From Methylotenera sp. (GTDB lineage: Bacteria > Pseudomonadota > Gammaproteobacteria > Burkholderiales > Methylophilaceae), in contig JAKFVB010000036.1 of assembly GCA_021732405.1 (NCBI GenBank), forward strand, positions 1 through 64,000: 64,000 nucleotides of DNA. Direction: 5' to 3'. The position numbers were made by a program, and so were the translations under genes. Positions within the stretch are counted from its first letter, which is position 1, and every line of letters begins with the position of its first letter. Shown piece by piece: positions 53,752 through 63,296 of this stretch. The notes under the pieces are model-generated. The model saw nothing but the letters and a program-made list of their open reading frames with translations. It searched no databases and was not told where the DNA came from.

Positions 53752-55599
53752 TTAATCCGCCTCTAGCACTTGCAAAAAATCATCCCCATAGCGCTCTAAT
53801 TTAGCGCGGCCCACGCCTGTAATCTGACTCATCTCCGTTAGATTTTGTGGGCGCTGGTTTAAAATTTCCAGCAGCGTACTATCATGAAAAATCACATAAG
53901 GCGGTACGCCCTGTTCACGCGCTAACTCCAACCTTTTTGCCTTAAGTGATTGCCATAGTGGGTCATCGCTCAAACCATCATAAGCGGCTTTGGCATTCGA
54001 GCTGCGTTGCGCTTTGCTTAAACTAGCCTTGGCTTTTCCTGCCACTTCAATATCACGCCTTAACCATATTTCAGCCTCACCTTTTAATACTGGTCGCGCC
54101 GCTTCTGTCAGCTTTAAGCCGCCATAAGATTGAATATCCGCTTCTAAGTAGCCGCCCGCTACTAGCTGCCTGAACACGCTACTCCATTGTGTTTGAGCAA
54201 GGTTTTTACCCACGCCAAATACACTTAAGGTTTGATGATTAAACTGTAGTGTTTTAGCGTTGGATTTCCCCATTAACACATCCATTAAATGTACGACACC
54301 AAAACGCTGCCCTGTGCGATATACCGCAGACATTGCCATCTGAGCAGCCTGCGTGGCATCCCAAGTATCAACTGGATTGAGGCAGTTATCGCATTGGCTA
54401 CAATTGCCCGCATGCTGTTCACCAAAGTAGCGCAACAAGGTTTGGTGGCGGCAGTCTGTAGACTCACAAAAGCCCAGCAGCGCATCCAATTTTTGCCGCT
54501 CCACCTGCTTGCGCTCTTCTGGCGCATCACCAGAATCCAACATTTGGCGCATACTTACCACATCGCCCAAGCCATAAGCCATCCAAGCGTTTGCTGGCAA
54601 ACCATCGCGCCCTGCACGGCCTGTTTCTTGATAATAACTTTCCATACTTTTGGGTAAATCTAAATGCGCAACGAATCTCACATTCGGCTTATCAATACCC
54701 ATGCCAAAAGCGATGGTCGCCACAATAATCACGCCTTCTTCACGCAAAAATCGGCGTTGGTTTTGAGTGCGTACACTCACATCTAAACCAGCATGATAAG
54801 GCAGCGCATCCCAGCCGCGCTCTTTTAGCCAACTGGCGGTTTCTTCAACCTTTTTACGCGATAGGCAATACACAATGCCGGCATCATTGGCATGCTCAGA
54901 TTCTAAAAAGACCTCTAACTGTTCACGCGCTTTAAGTTTATGCGTCACGCGATAACGGATATTAGGCCTATCAAAACTTGCCACAAATTGACGTGCATTT
55001 TCCAGCGATAAACGCTCTACAATTTCAGCACGTGTAGGCGCATCGGCGGTAGCGGTCAGCGCGATGCGCGGCACGTTTGGAAACTGCGTATGCAAGGCCG
55101 TTAACTTGCGATATTCAGGCCTGAAATCATGCCCCCATTCCGATACGCAATGCGCCTCATCAATCGCAAAAAGCGCAATGCCCGTATGCATCTCAATCTG
55201 CTCTAATTGCGCCAAAAAACCGCTTAATAATAAACGCTCTGGCGCCACATACAAGATTTCCAAGTCACCTTGAATAAGCTGAGAAGTTACATGCCGCGAT
55301 TGTTCAGCATCTAAACTAGAGTTTAAAAACGCGGCTTTTACACCCAATTGCTGCAAAGCTTCTACTTGGTTTTGCATCAAGGCAATCAGCGGTGAAACCA
55401 CAATCGTAACGCCGCTACGCAATAAGGCAGGCAATTGATAACATAGGGATTTACCACCGCCAGTTGGCATTAACACCAGCGCATCGCCACCCGCTGTTAC
55501 ATGCTCAATAATGGCTTGCTGCTCACCGCGAAATGTGGAATAACCGAATACTTGGTGCAGGCGCTGCTGGGCGAGGCTGGTGAAAGTAGTTTTTAACAT
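53752..55599 (-). CDS. recQ: ATP-dependent DNA helicase RecQ
   Basis: 3'-5' helicase for recombination and fork repair. The 615-residue protein has [17 protein letters not shown], Walker [16 protein letters not shown], the DEAH box [35 protein letters not shown], and the RQC zinc site ([24 protein letters not shown] region). A C-terminal HRDC-like domain ends at LQVLEAD. All three RecQ regions are present. Confidence 0.97.
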   Translation of the reverse strand: MLKTTFTSLAQQRLHQVFGYSTFRGEQQAIIEHVTAGGDALVLMPTGGGKSLCYQLPALLRSGVTIVVSPLIALMQNQVEALQQLGVKAAFLNSSLDAEQSRHVTSQLIQGDLEILYVAPERLLLSGFLAQLEQIEMHTGIALFAIDEAHCVSEWGHDFRPEYRKLTALHTQFPNVPRIALTATADAPTRAEIVERLSLENARQFVASFDRPNIRYRVTHKLKAREQLEVFLESEHANDAGIVYCLSRKKVEETASWLKERGWDALPYHAGLDVSVRTQNQRRFLREEGVIIVATIAFGMGIDKPNVRFVAHLDLPKSMESYYQETGRAGRDGLPANAWMAYGLGDVVSMRQMLDSGDAPEERKQVERQKLDALLGFCESTDCRHQTLLRYFGEQHAGNCSQCDNCLNPVDTWDATQAAQMAMSAVYRTGQRFGVVHLMDVLMGKSNAKTLQFNHQTLSVFGVGKNLAQTQWSSVFRQLVAGGYLEADIQSYGGLKLTEAARPVLKGEAEIWLRRDIEVAGKAKASLSKAQRSSNAKAAYDGLSDDPLWQSLKAKRLELAREQGVPPYVIFHDSTLLEILNQRPQNLTEMSQITGVGRAKLERYGDDFLQVLEAD

Positions 55600-55718
55600 T
55601 GCCAGTATTCTACACTGCGTGTAGATTCTGCTATTAAACTAGCTTAAAAAAACCTTGCATCCATTCGCAAACATCGCTAAAAAGAGAGTAATCTAGGTAA
55701 CTACTTTGGGAGTAAATA

Positions 55719-55940
55719 GTGAAAAAACCTTATTACATTGATTATCGTCAAGTGCCATTTGAAGGGCATGCGCATCGCTATCTTTGTGCCGAGTGCAAAG
55801 TAGAAACCACTACCATTAATGGCCAACTGAGTGGGCATTTAGAAACTTGCGCCTACAGGCTTGCCTTAGAAAAAGCAGGCTATGAATCAGGCGGAACTTG
55901 TCAAACGCCGGTCTCGTTAGATGCAGATGATGTTGATTAG
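55719..55940 (+). CDS. Small CxxC protein (hypothetical)
   Basis: 73-residue protein with a GTG start (GGGAG seven bases upstream). It has the zinc-ligand-like pattern C-A-E-C (LCAECKVETT) and, 15 or so residues on, H-x3-C (GHLETCAYR). It may bind zinc. No family is recognised. Convergent with the exonuclease gene (14-base gap). Confidence 0.7.
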   Translation: MKKPYYIDYRQVPFEGHAHRYLCAECKVETTTINGQLSGHLETCAYRLALEKAGYESGGTCQTPVSLDADDVD

Positions 55941-55954
55941 CTATCAACATAATT

Positions 55955-57346
55955 TTAAAGCATAATCAGCTGCGTTTTTGGGTTATTGATGACTTTAAGT
56001 AATAATTTATAGGTGTCTAAATCAAACTTAAACTGCGCGTTTTCTTGTAGTTTTTCCGCCAAATCGACATCATTCTCAACCATTCCTAGATACGTCCAAT
56101 ACTCAAAAATATGTAGCTGGGTTTTATCGTTTTCGCCATTATGTTCGCGGATACCAATTTTGCCAGCGTAAGGCCAGCTTTTTAATCGGTGCGCAATTAA
56201 GGCTTGTTGCAAGCGCAAGTAATGCATTTCTGGTGATTCTTTGCCGCAACATACGCCTTTACAACGTTTGATTTGGCTGGAAAAACAAGCGCCACTGCCT
56301 GCGGCTTCTAAACCTAAATAGCGCGGGCATAACTGGTGCGCCTCGGCAATGCTGCGCAAACTTTCTACAGCTTGGTGTTTGCTTTTAAACGTGCCAAATA
56401 ATTGGCCTAATTCAACTGGATTAATATCGCTTTCGCGCACTAATTCCAATAGATTTTTTGCCTCAAAATTAGTGTTAAGTTTCCAGCTACACAGTTGGCG
56501 CTCGTTGCGTAACTGGCGGTTGTAAATGGGTTGACGTTCTTTTACCAGTTTCGATTCTAACAATAGCGCGCTGAAGTCGCCTGCTGTCGTTATCCATTCA
56601 ACGCGTTTAATCTCTTGCGTGATGCGCATTTCTTTGGTGCTTGCGTGGTCGCTACTAAAATGGCTAAGTACGCGCGCGCGAATATTCACACTTTTGCCAA
56701 TATATAAGGGCAATTCATTATCGCCATAAAACAAGTAAACGCCTGGTGTTTCAGGCATATCGTCTAACAAGTTAGCATCTAAGTGCGATGGCAAACTGGG
56801 CGCGCTCATCAGCTTGGCGGCAGCATTTTTAATGGCCGCATCGCCTAGCTCTAATTGGGCGGATTCAATAAAGCCCAACATCACGTCTACATCGCCCATG
56901 GCGCGGTGGCGCGCAATAGTGGTGAGATTATGGCGTTGCATAATAGCATCTAAGCCATGGCTTTTGTGTTGCGGGTAGAGCATGCGCGAGAGCTTGACCG
57001 TACAAATCACCTTTTGACGCAATGTAATGCCAATACGCTTAAATTCCGATTTTAAAAAACCATGATCAAAACGCACGTTATGTGCAGCCAATACGCTACC
57101 TTCTAAAAAAGCCAGTAGCGTGTCAGCTACCTCTTTAAACAACGGTGCATTGGCGACCATTTCATTGTTAATGGTAGTCAATTGTTGAATAAACGCAGGA
57201 ATCGGCTGTTCTGGGTTCACTAAGGTTTGCCAGCGCGCAGTCTCTATGCCGTTATCAAATCGCACCAAAGCAATTTCTGTGATGCGGTCACGCAGTGGCG
57301 TGGCGCCTGTGGTTTCTAAATCTAAAAAAGTAACGGATGGTAGCAA
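55955..57346 (-). CDS. 3'-5' exonuclease fused to GIY-YIG nuclease (Cho/PolIII-epsilon like)
   Basis: The 463-residue fusion combines two nucleases. Residues about 5-170 form a DEDDh exonuclease like DNA polymerase III epsilon: TFLDLETTG (D9, E11), HNVRFDHGFLK, and RHRAMGDVDVM. From about 200 a GIY-YIG domain begins: PGVYLFYGDNELPLYIGKSVNIRARVLSHF, similar to UvrC/Cho. The C-terminal region holds a CFSSQIKRCKGVCCGKE cysteine cluster. It probably acts in nucleotide excision repair-type incision or damage processing. A real domain fusion is known in actinobacterial and proteobacterial genomes. Confidence 0.88.
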   Translation of the reverse strand: MLPSVTFLDLETTGATPLRDRITEIALVRFDNGIETARWQTLVNPEQPIPAFIQQLTTINNEMVANAPLFKEVADTLLAFLEGSVLAAHNVRFDHGFLKSEFKRIGITLRQKVICTVKLSRMLYPQHKSHGLDAIMQRHNLTTIARHRAMGDVDVMLGFIESAQLELGDAAIKNAAAKLMSAPSLPSHLDANLLDDMPETPGVYLFYGDNELPLYIGKSVNIRARVLSHFSSDHASTKEMRITQEIKRVEWITTAGDFSALLLESKLVKERQPIYNRQLRNERQLCSWKLNTNFEAKNLLELVRESDINPVELGQLFGTFKSKHQAVESLRSIAEAHQLCPRYLGLEAAGSGACFSSQIKRCKGVCCGKESPEMHYLRLQQALIAHRLKSWPYAGKIGIREHNGENDKTQLHIFEYWTYLGMVENDVDLAEKLQENAQFKFDLDTYKLLLKVINNPKTQLIML

Positions 57347-57389
57347 GTGTTAAACCACAAAATATGAATAGGTAAAAGTGTAGCTTGAA

Positions 57390-57545
57390 TTAATGTAAAA
57401 ACATGAAATAAATCATTAACCCAAAATATAAAAACGCAAAAAATCCCACAATCCAAAATACATTGAGCAGATTTTTATTGATGATTTTTAGCTGGTTTTC
57501 AATGGCCAATAGTTGCGCATCTTTTTCTTTGCTGTCAGTTAGCAT
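57390..57545 (-). CDS. Small membrane protein (51 residues)
   Basis: Start at 57545 (GAGGAAA seven bases upstream) gives MLTDSKEKDAQLLAIENQLK, an N-terminal charged helix, and then one membrane helix (VFWIVGFFAFLYFGLMIYFM). The longer frame from 57587 has no such support. The function is unknown. Upstream of the exonuclease on the same strand and divergent from the MOSC gene. Confidence 0.7.
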   Translation of the reverse strand: MLTDSKEKDAQLLAIENQLKIINKNLLNVFWIVGFFAFLYFGLMIYFMFLH

Positions 57546-57592
57546 GGTGCTTTCCTCTGTAAAATAATAGCCTCTGTAAAATATCATTTATC

Positions 57593-58162
57593 ATGACCAC
57601 GCCACCAGCAACTAATTCAGACTTACGCACGCTGACCACGCAATTTGCGCAAAATGGACGACTAAATGCGATTTATTTACGCCCTGCGCGTAATGTGCCC
57701 TGTGTGCAAACCACTCACGCAATGGCAATTGCGGGCCAAGGATTAATCGGTGACAGAACACTTAAAACACCTTCACGCAATCCACTGGGCTCAAATAGGC
57801 AAGTGACATTGATACAAGCAGAGCATATTGCGGTAATCGCTGCTTTTTTAAATAAACCGATAGATGCGGCTTGGTTAAGGCGTAATTTAGTCGTTTCTGG
57901 CATTAACTTACTGGCGGCCAAAAGCTTATTTAAAGACCAGCCTATGCAATTATGTATTGGTGAAGTGGTTTTAGAAATGACTGGCCCTTGCGAACCTTGC
58001 AGCAAAATGGAAGCGGCTTTAGGCAAAGGCGCTTATAACGCCATGCGCGGTCACGGCGGTGTGAATGCACGCATCATTATCGGTGGTGAAATAAAGTTAG
58101 GGGATATTGTGCGTTGCGTGACAACAAAAATACAAAGTGATGAGCAATCAGATTTGTTCTAA
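57593..58162 (+). CDS. MOSC domain-containing protein
   Basis: 189-residue protein with a MOSC fold, a molybdenum-cofactor-associated domain. Features are GQGLIGDRTLK, RNLVVSGINL, GEVVLEMTGPCEPCSKME (with a C-x2-C that could coordinate the pterin sulfur) and GHGGVNARIIIGGEIKLGD. Its role is probably reduction of N-hydroxylated or sulfur substrates, as in the YiiM/YcbX family; the length matches the standalone YiiM type. Cofactor genes other than mog are not close. Confidence 0.85.
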   Translation: MTTPPATNSDLRTLTTQFAQNGRLNAIYLRPARNVPCVQTTHAMAIAGQGLIGDRTLKTPSRNPLGSNRQVTLIQAEHIAVIAAFLNKPIDAAWLRRNLVVSGINLLAAKSLFKDQPMQLCIGEVVLEMTGPCEPCSKMEAALGKGAYNAMRGHGGVNARIIIGGEIKLGDIVRCVTTKIQSDEQSDLF

Positions 58163-58181
58163 CGGCTTAATTTTACTTAAG

Positions 58182-58364
58182 CTAGCGTTTATCGCGCGCT
58201 AGCATTGCTTCTGCATACATATTGCGATGCTTTAAGCAATCTGGGCTAGTTTTATCAGGGCAATGTGTGCGCAATTTGCAATCACAACTTTGTGCGATTA
58301 ATTGCTCAAGCTTGAGCAACATTGCATTGCCAACTTGTGCTGGAGATTTTTCTGTTCCCGACAT
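58182..58364 (-). CDS. Small cysteine-rich protein (60 residues)
   Basis: Hypothetical protein starting MSGTEKSPAQVGNAMLLKLEQL. Its C-terminal half has C-D-C-x5-C-x6-C (SCDCKLRTHCPDKTSPDCLK), suggesting metal binding. The start at 58364 is chosen because AAGGG lies 8 bases before it; an ATG two codons earlier is too close to the ribosome-binding site. Function unknown. Confidence 0.6.
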   Translation of the reverse strand: MSGTEKSPAQVGNAMLLKLEQLIAQSCDCKLRTHCPDKTSPDCLKHRNMYAEAMLARDKR

Positions 58365-58527
58365 TTGCATCCCTTTTAATTAAACACTTTGCTTTTAATA
58401 GTTACGTTGTATTTTACGCCATTTAATCTCATTAAAATTGCATCAAATTGACATATTAATACAATCATACTGACACATTCAAAAACGATAATACATTTTT
58501 AAGTCAGCAATTTTAAGGAGTTTAAAA

Positions 58528-58746
58528 ATGAAATTATTGAACCGATTGCGCGAGTTGCGCGAAGAGCAAGACCATGAAGCCTACGAGCCTGATGAGCATG
58601 CGTATGCTTATGACGATACTGATGAAGTGGATGATGAGCATTCAGACGTTATTGGCGTTGGCACCACTACTGTGGATGATATTATTCGCTTAAATGTAGA
58701 ACATCGCAATTTGCAAATAAGCATTTTGCATAACAGCGCAAATTAA
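58528..58746 (+). CDS. Small acidic protein (72 residues)
   Basis: Hypothetical protein with good RBS AAGGAG nine bases upstream. It begins MKLLNRLRELREEQDHEAYE and is rich in Asp, Glu, Tyr and His (DEHAYAYDDTDEVDDEH). No domain is recognised. It is tail-to-tail with galE (9-base gap). The upstream 160 bases are AT-rich with TTGACA and GATAAT elements at unfavourable spacing. Confidence 0.7.
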   Translation: MKLLNRLRELREEQDHEAYEPDEHAYAYDDTDEVDDEHSDVIGVGTTTVDDIIRLNVEHRNLQISILHNSAN

Positions 58747-58755
58747 GCGTATTGG

Positions 58756-59772
58756 CTAATTTTTAGCAAACCCGTTTGGGTTGCTTGATTGCCAATGCCA
58801 AGTATCGCGACACATATCTTCTAAATTGCGTGTTGCTTGCCAGCCCAATAAAGTCTTAGCCACGGTTGCATCCGCGAAGTTAATCGCCACATCGCCCAAG
58901 CGTCTGGGTAAAATTTCATACGGGATATTTTTTGCGCTATTTTTGGCAAAAGCGTTCACCACATCTAATACACTGTAACCAATGCCTGTGCCCAAGTTAA
59001 CAGTAATCATGGCTTGATTTTTAGCCAGATATTCCAGCGCAGCCACATGGCCATCGGCCAAATCCATCACATGAATATAATCGCGCACGCCTGTGCCATC
59101 GTGTGTGGCGTAATCGTTGCCAAACACGCGTAATTTTGCCAAACGCCCTACTGCAACCTGTGCCACGTAAGGCAATAAATTATTGGGGATTCCATTTGGA
59201 TCTTCGCCAATTAGCCCTGAATTGTGCGCGCCAATTGGATTAAAGTAGCGCAACAAAGCAATGCGCCAAGTATTATCCGCTTTGTGCAAATCGCGCAGAA
59301 TATCTTCAATCATTAATTTGCTGCGGCCGTATGGATTAGTGGCACTTAAGGGGAAATCTTCTTTGATTGGTACGCTGGCTGGGTCGCCATACACAGTGGC
59401 AGATGAGCTGAACACGATATTTTTAACACCAAATTCCGCCATCACTTCAAACAGATTAAGGCTGCCCACCACGTTATTATCGTAATAAAGCTGTGGTTTT
59501 TCAGTTGATTCGCCCACTGCTTTTAGGCCTGCAAAATGCACAACAGCGCTAATGCTATGCGCTGTAAAAATGGCACGCATCTCAGCTTTGTCGCGAATAT
59601 CAGCTTGAACAAACGTAAAAGTTTTACCTGAAATCTGGGTAACGCGTTTTAAAGATTCTGGTGAGCTGTTAGATAAATTATCAACGACTATAATCTCATG
59701 CCCTGCCACCAGCATTTGTACGCATGTGTGCGAACCAATATATCCTGCGCCACCTGTAACTAATATTGCCAT
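58756..59772 (-). CDS. galE: UDP-glucose 4-epimerase
   Basis: Interconverts UDP-glucose and UDP-galactose, supplying surface polysaccharide precursors. The 338-residue SDR protein has the NAD-binding VTGGAGYIGSHT (4-16) and the catalytic set S124, Y148 and K152 (FSSSATVYGD, NPYGRSKLM). GTGVRDYIHVMDLADGH is the substrate-side block. Length is typical. Confidence 0.95.
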   Translation of the reverse strand: MAILVTGGAGYIGSHTCVQMLVAGHEIIVVDNLSNSSPESLKRVTQISGKTFTFVQADIRDKAEMRAIFTAHSISAVVHFAGLKAVGESTEKPQLYYDNNVVGSLNLFEVMAEFGVKNIVFSSSATVYGDPASVPIKEDFPLSATNPYGRSKLMIEDILRDLHKADNTWRIALLRYFNPIGAHNSGLIGEDPNGIPNNLLPYVAQVAVGRLAKLRVFGNDYATHDGTGVRDYIHVMDLADGHVAALEYLAKNQAMITVNLGTGIGYSVLDVVNAFAKNSAKNIPYEILPRRLGDVAINFADATVAKTLLGWQATRNLEDMCRDTWHWQSSNPNGFAKN

Positions 59773-59851
59773 TTTTGATGCTTTTTTAAAATACGTAAAA
59801 CAGCATCATACTGCATAAATCACGTCTTTTTATGGCAAAAAAATGACGCAT

Positions 59852-59890
59852 CCCGAAAAGTTAACTCAAAAAATGGGTTAAGTTTTCGGG
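59852..59890. terminator. Hairpin between galE and the Crp-family gene
   Basis: Arms CCCGAAAAGTTAAC (59852-59865) and GTTAAGTTTTCGGG (59877-59890), one mismatch, 11-base loop. A T-rich run (ATTTTTTTG) lies beyond it on the minus strand. It is a likely terminator for the minus-strand Crp-family transcript, just past its stop. Confidence 0.6.
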
Positions 59891-59902
59891 TTAAGTAAGC
59901 AA

Positions 59903-60643
59903 TTAAGCATTAAATTTCATATTCTGTAAGCGCACCTGCTCGTTTTTTGCAGTGGCATAGCATTCGCAACTGCGGTCTTCTAAACCTTGGCGATCTAGCA
60001 CGGTGATTAAGCCGCGTTTATAGCTAATCACGCCAGCATCTTGCAGTTTTACAGCTGCGTCTGTCACGCTTTCGCGTCTAACGCCAAGCATGTTAGAGAG
60101 CATTTCTTGTGTCATTACAATTTGGTTAGAACTTAATCTATCCAAACTGAGTAATAAGCGGCGGCATAGTTGCTGGTCAATAGAATGATGACGATTGCAC
60201 ACGGCAGTTTGCGTCATTTGCGTGATCATTGCCTGTGAATAGCGCAATAGAATATTGAGCATTGCGCCGTCACGATTAATGGCGTTTTTGGCGGCTTGCG
60301 CGCGCATTCTATAACCTTTTCCCGCGCTTTGCACCAAAGCTTGGTTAGGGCTATTGCTGCCAGATAATAATAATGAAAGGCCCACAACGCCATCGTTGCC
60401 AACAACAGCGACTTCTGACGAATCGCCACTTTGAGTCATATATAATAATGATACGATTGCGGTGGTAGGAAAATACATGTATGCAGGCGTTTTGCCTGAT
60501 TCATACAGCACTTCGTTCAGCGAAAAATCCACTGGTTCCATATCTGGTTCCCACTGGTGCCATTCATTTTCTGACATGGCTGCCAACAGGTGATTTTGTT
60601 GAGGTAAAGACGCTGGATTAAATGATTGCGCTACGATACTCAT
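59903..60643 (-). CDS. Crp/Fnr family transcriptional regulator
   Basis: 246-residue regulator from ATG 60643 (AAGGGGAAAT upstream); an earlier in-frame start at 60670 is less supported. The N-terminal cyclic-nucleotide-binding-like beta-roll is at about 20-130, and the C-terminal helix-turn-helix is around 176-196 (MTQEMLSNMLGVRRESVTDAA). It has no Fnr-type N-terminal cysteine cluster; C223 and C225 (SCECY) lie at the C terminus instead. It therefore belongs to the heterogeneous Crp/Fnr group with unknown ligand. A perfect 24-bp palindrome lies 32 bases upstream of its start. Confidence 0.88.
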   Translation of the reverse strand: MSIVAQSFNPASLPQQNHLLAAMSENEWHQWEPDMEPVDFSLNEVLYESGKTPAYMYFPTTAIVSLLYMTQSGDSSEVAVVGNDGVVGLSLLLSGSNSPNQALVQSAGKGYRMRAQAAKNAINRDGAMLNILLRYSQAMITQMTQTAVCNRHHSIDQQLCRRLLLSLDRLSSNQIVMTQEMLSNMLGVRRESVTDAAVKLQDAGVISYKRGLITVLDRQGLEDRSCECYATAKNEQVRLQNMKFNA

Positions 60644-60675
60644 GATATTTCCCCTTTTTGAGGATTTCATGATGC

Positions 60676-60699
60676 GATTATTTAGTCCACTAAATAATC
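60676..60699. promoter_or_regulatory. Perfect 24-bp palindrome upstream of the Crp-family gene
   Basis: GATTATTTAGT-CC-ACTAAATAATC, exactly symmetric. It falls in the leader or promoter of the regulator gene (start 60643). An upstream TATAAT on the minus strand, near 60740, would place it in the early transcribed region. It is a strong candidate for an autoregulatory operator. Confidence 0.65.
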
Positions 60700-60868
60700 A
60701 GACACAATCGGATTATGATGTAAGCCAAATCCTACGTATTATATGTAAACTGTCTGTGCGGTAGCGTACGCTTAACTTAACCTTATTTTGCATACAATTA
60801 TTTCAGCAATTTTAAATTCTTTTTAAAATTTTATTGTCATTTATTTCCCATTAATAACAGAGCCTAAT

Positions 60869-61630
60869 TTGCCAAATACCATACGCATCGCCACTTTCAA
60901 TATTCATAAAGGCTTTAGCCATTTTAATGCGCGTTTTTCCTTGCATCAGCAGCGCGAATTACTACGCAATCTGCATGCCGATGTGCTTTTTTTGCAAGAA
61001 GTACAAGACGCGCATATTCATCATAGCAAGCGCTTTGCTGGCTGGCCTATGGCGGGGCAGGTAGAGTTTTTAGCGGATAGTATTTGGCCGCAATTTGCCT
61101 ATGGCAAAAATTCGGCCTATCCCGCTGGGCATCATGGCAACGCCTTGCTATCAAAATTTAATATTGCTAAAACCACGAATATTGATATTTCAGCACACCC
61201 AACAGAACAACGCGGCATGCTGCACTGCACCATTGAAGTGCCTGATTGGGATGCGCCTTTGCATGCCATTTGCGTGCACTTAGGTTTGTTTGCACACTGG
61301 CGGCGCCAACAACTAGGGCGAGTTGCAGATTATATCGAACAGCATGTACCAGCCAACGCGCCATTGATTATTGCGGGTGATTTTAATGATTGGAGCGCAC
61401 GCGCAGGCAAAGTTTTTGCCTCGCGCTTACAGTTAAAAGAAGTGTTTGAACACCACGCAGGCAAACATGCGCGTAGTTTTCCATCATGGCTACCCCTGTT
61501 AAGGCTAGACCGCATTTATGTGCGCGGTTTTGATATTCAGCAGGTTAAAGTGCATGCAGGCGCACATTTTGTTACAGTGTCTGATCACGCCATATTAACG
61601 GCAACCCTTTTAAAAACAGCGCATACATGA
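60869..61630 (+). CDS. Endonuclease/exonuclease/phosphatase family protein
   Basis: 253-residue EEP-fold hydrolase starting at TTG (MPNTIRIATFNIHKGFSHFN). Catalytic blocks TFNIHKG, FLQEVQD, ICVHLGLF, IAGDFNDW and VSDHAILTAT match the family's metal and phosphate-binding residues. It overlaps the cardiolipin synthase gene by four bases (ATGA), so a role in phospholipid metabolism or turnover is more likely than nucleic-acid cleavage. Substrate unknown. Confidence 0.85.
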   Translation: MPNTIRIATFNIHKGFSHFNARFSLHQQRELLRNLHADVLFLQEVQDAHIHHSKRFAGWPMAGQVEFLADSIWPQFAYGKNSAYPAGHHGNALLSKFNIAKTTNIDISAHPTEQRGMLHCTIEVPDWDAPLHAICVHLGLFAHWRRQQLGRVADYIEQHVPANAPLIIAGDFNDWSARAGKVFASRLQLKEVFEHHAGKHARSFPSWLPLLRLDRIYVRGFDIQQVKVHAGAHFVTVSDHAILTATLLKTAHT

Positions 61631-62784
61631 CCCAATTTATTGCGGGCAACCACATTCAATTATTACGCAATGGCACAGAGTATTTTCCTGCGCTAGTCAC
61701 TGCTATTGCGCAGGCAAAGCAGACGATTTATCTGCAAACCTATATTTTTGAAGTGGATGCGGCGGGCACTCAAATAGCAGATGCACTTAAAGCAGCAGCG
61801 CAACGCGGCGTAACGGTGCGCGTATTACTGGATGGATTTGGCTGTAAAGATATGCCTGCTGATTTTGTAAAAGCATTAAAAAAAGCGGGTGTGCAAATCC
61901 TGTTTTATCGACCGAAAATATCGCCTTGGACTTTCAAAAAAAATCGCTTGCGCCGCTTGCATCGCAAAGTAGTGGTGATTGATGAACAAATTGGGTTTGT
62001 GGGCGGCATTAATATTATTGATGACAATAATGTACCCAATGACATGCCACCACGCTTAGATTATGCCGTGCGCGTAGAGGGCGCGTTACTACCCAGCATG
62101 CTGGCAAGTGTACAAAAACTGTGGCGTAGAATTAAATTAACCCATTTACAAGCGTTAAGTATTGACGCAAAACCAACCATGAATGCCAAAAGTAGTATTA
62201 AAAAAGGCGTCAATGCTGCTTTTGTACTGCGCGATAATTTACTGCATAGACGCGATATTGAAAACGCTTACTTAACTGCTATTAATGCAGCAAAATCTGA
62301 AATTATGATTGCCAATGCGTATTTTGTACCAGGCAGGCGTTTTAGGCAGGCCTTATTAAAAGCAGCAAAGCGTGGCGTAAAAATTGAGCTGATATTGCAA
62401 GGCCGTATGGAATATTTTTTGATGTTTGCCACGCACGCTTTTTATAGTGTGTTTTTAAAAAGCGGCATTGCTATTTTTGAGTATCGCAAAAGCTATATGC
62501 ATTGCAAAGTAGCGGTGATTGACAACAGTTGGGCCACTGTTGGCTCTTCTAACATTGACCCTTTTAGCATGTTGCTGGCACGCGAAGCCAATATTGTGGT
62601 GCAAAACACGGCTTTTGCCAGCGAATTACGCACGGAAATTAGGCAATCCATTCAACAAGAAGCGATTCAAATAGATGCACAAGAGTGGCTACAAAGTCAT
62701 ACTTTTAAACGCTTTTTATCGTGGCTAGTATATGGCGCAGTGAGAGGTTTTTTAGGCTTAATTGGCTATTCAAAAGAACATTAA
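61627..62784 (+). CDS. clsB: Cardiolipin synthase (ClsB type)
   Basis: Condenses phosphatidyl groups into cardiolipin. The 385-residue PLD-superfamily protein lacks N-terminal TM helices, as ClsB does. It carries two HKD motifs: HRKVVVIDEQIGFVGGINI and HCKVAVIDNSWATVGSSNID. The start overlaps the upstream EEP gene (ATGA). The pairing of an EEP gene with clsB is a recurrent arrangement. Confidence 0.92.
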   Translation: MTQFIAGNHIQLLRNGTEYFPALVTAIAQAKQTIYLQTYIFEVDAAGTQIADALKAAAQRGVTVRVLLDGFGCKDMPADFVKALKKAGVQILFYRPKISPWTFKKNRLRRLHRKVVVIDEQIGFVGGINIIDDNNVPNDMPPRLDYAVRVEGALLPSMLASVQKLWRRIKLTHLQALSIDAKPTMNAKSSIKKGVNAAFVLRDNLLHRRDIENAYLTAINAAKSEIMIANAYFVPGRRFRQALLKAAKRGVKIELILQGRMEYFLMFATHAFYSVFLKSGIAIFEYRKSYMHCKVAVIDNSWATVGSSNIDPFSMLLAREANIVVQNTAFASELRTEIRQSIQQEAIQIDAQEWLQSHTFKRFLSWLVYGAVRGFLGLIGYSKEH

Positions 62785-62792
62785 GTGCTTAT

Positions 62793-63203
62793 TTAGTCAA
62801 TCCGATTCATGCGATTAAATACCCATTTTCCAACAGAAGCACTCACGCCACTTAACAGCGTGCCCCATGTAATATCAATCAGCGACAAACTGAGCGGCCA
62901 ATCTTTTAATAAGGCTAAATTGGTTAAATCGTAGCTGGCGTACACAAAAAACCCAAAAGTAGCGGCTGCCACAAAGGTGTTTTTAAGCCCTTTATGATGT
63001 CGATTAGGCATCAACGCAAACCACATTAAGCCAGATACATACACAAGATAAAACAAGCCCGCAAACAATAAATTAGGCTTAGCAGCCATTAAATGACCAA
63101 TACCTTGTTGGTAAACTGGCTGCGCAATCACGCTTAACCAAATAATATCTAATACAAACATCACAACGATGATGGTGAGATAGGCAGGTAAAAATTTTAA
63201 CAA
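62793..63203 (-). CDS. DUF2177 family membrane protein
   Basis: 136-residue integral membrane protein with four predicted helices (about 6-28, 44-63, 75-95 and 104-126). It has the DUF2177 features VMFVLDIIWLSVIAQPVY, FFVYASYDLTNLALLKDWPLSLSLIDITWGTLLSG. Function unknown; it is convergent with clsB. Confidence 0.85.
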   Translation of the reverse strand: MLKFLPAYLTIIVVMFVLDIIWLSVIAQPVYQQGIGHLMAAKPNLLFAGLFYLVYVSGLMWFALMPNRHHKGLKNTFVAAATFGFFVYASYDLTNLALLKDWPLSLSLIDITWGTLLSGVSASVGKWVFNRMNRID

Positions 63204-63296
63204 GATGAAATTTCCTATATCAATAAGGCGTAAGCATTAAAAAGATGCCATGCTTAATAGCGCATGTAGTTTAACCTAGTTAAAGTAGCTTAACTA

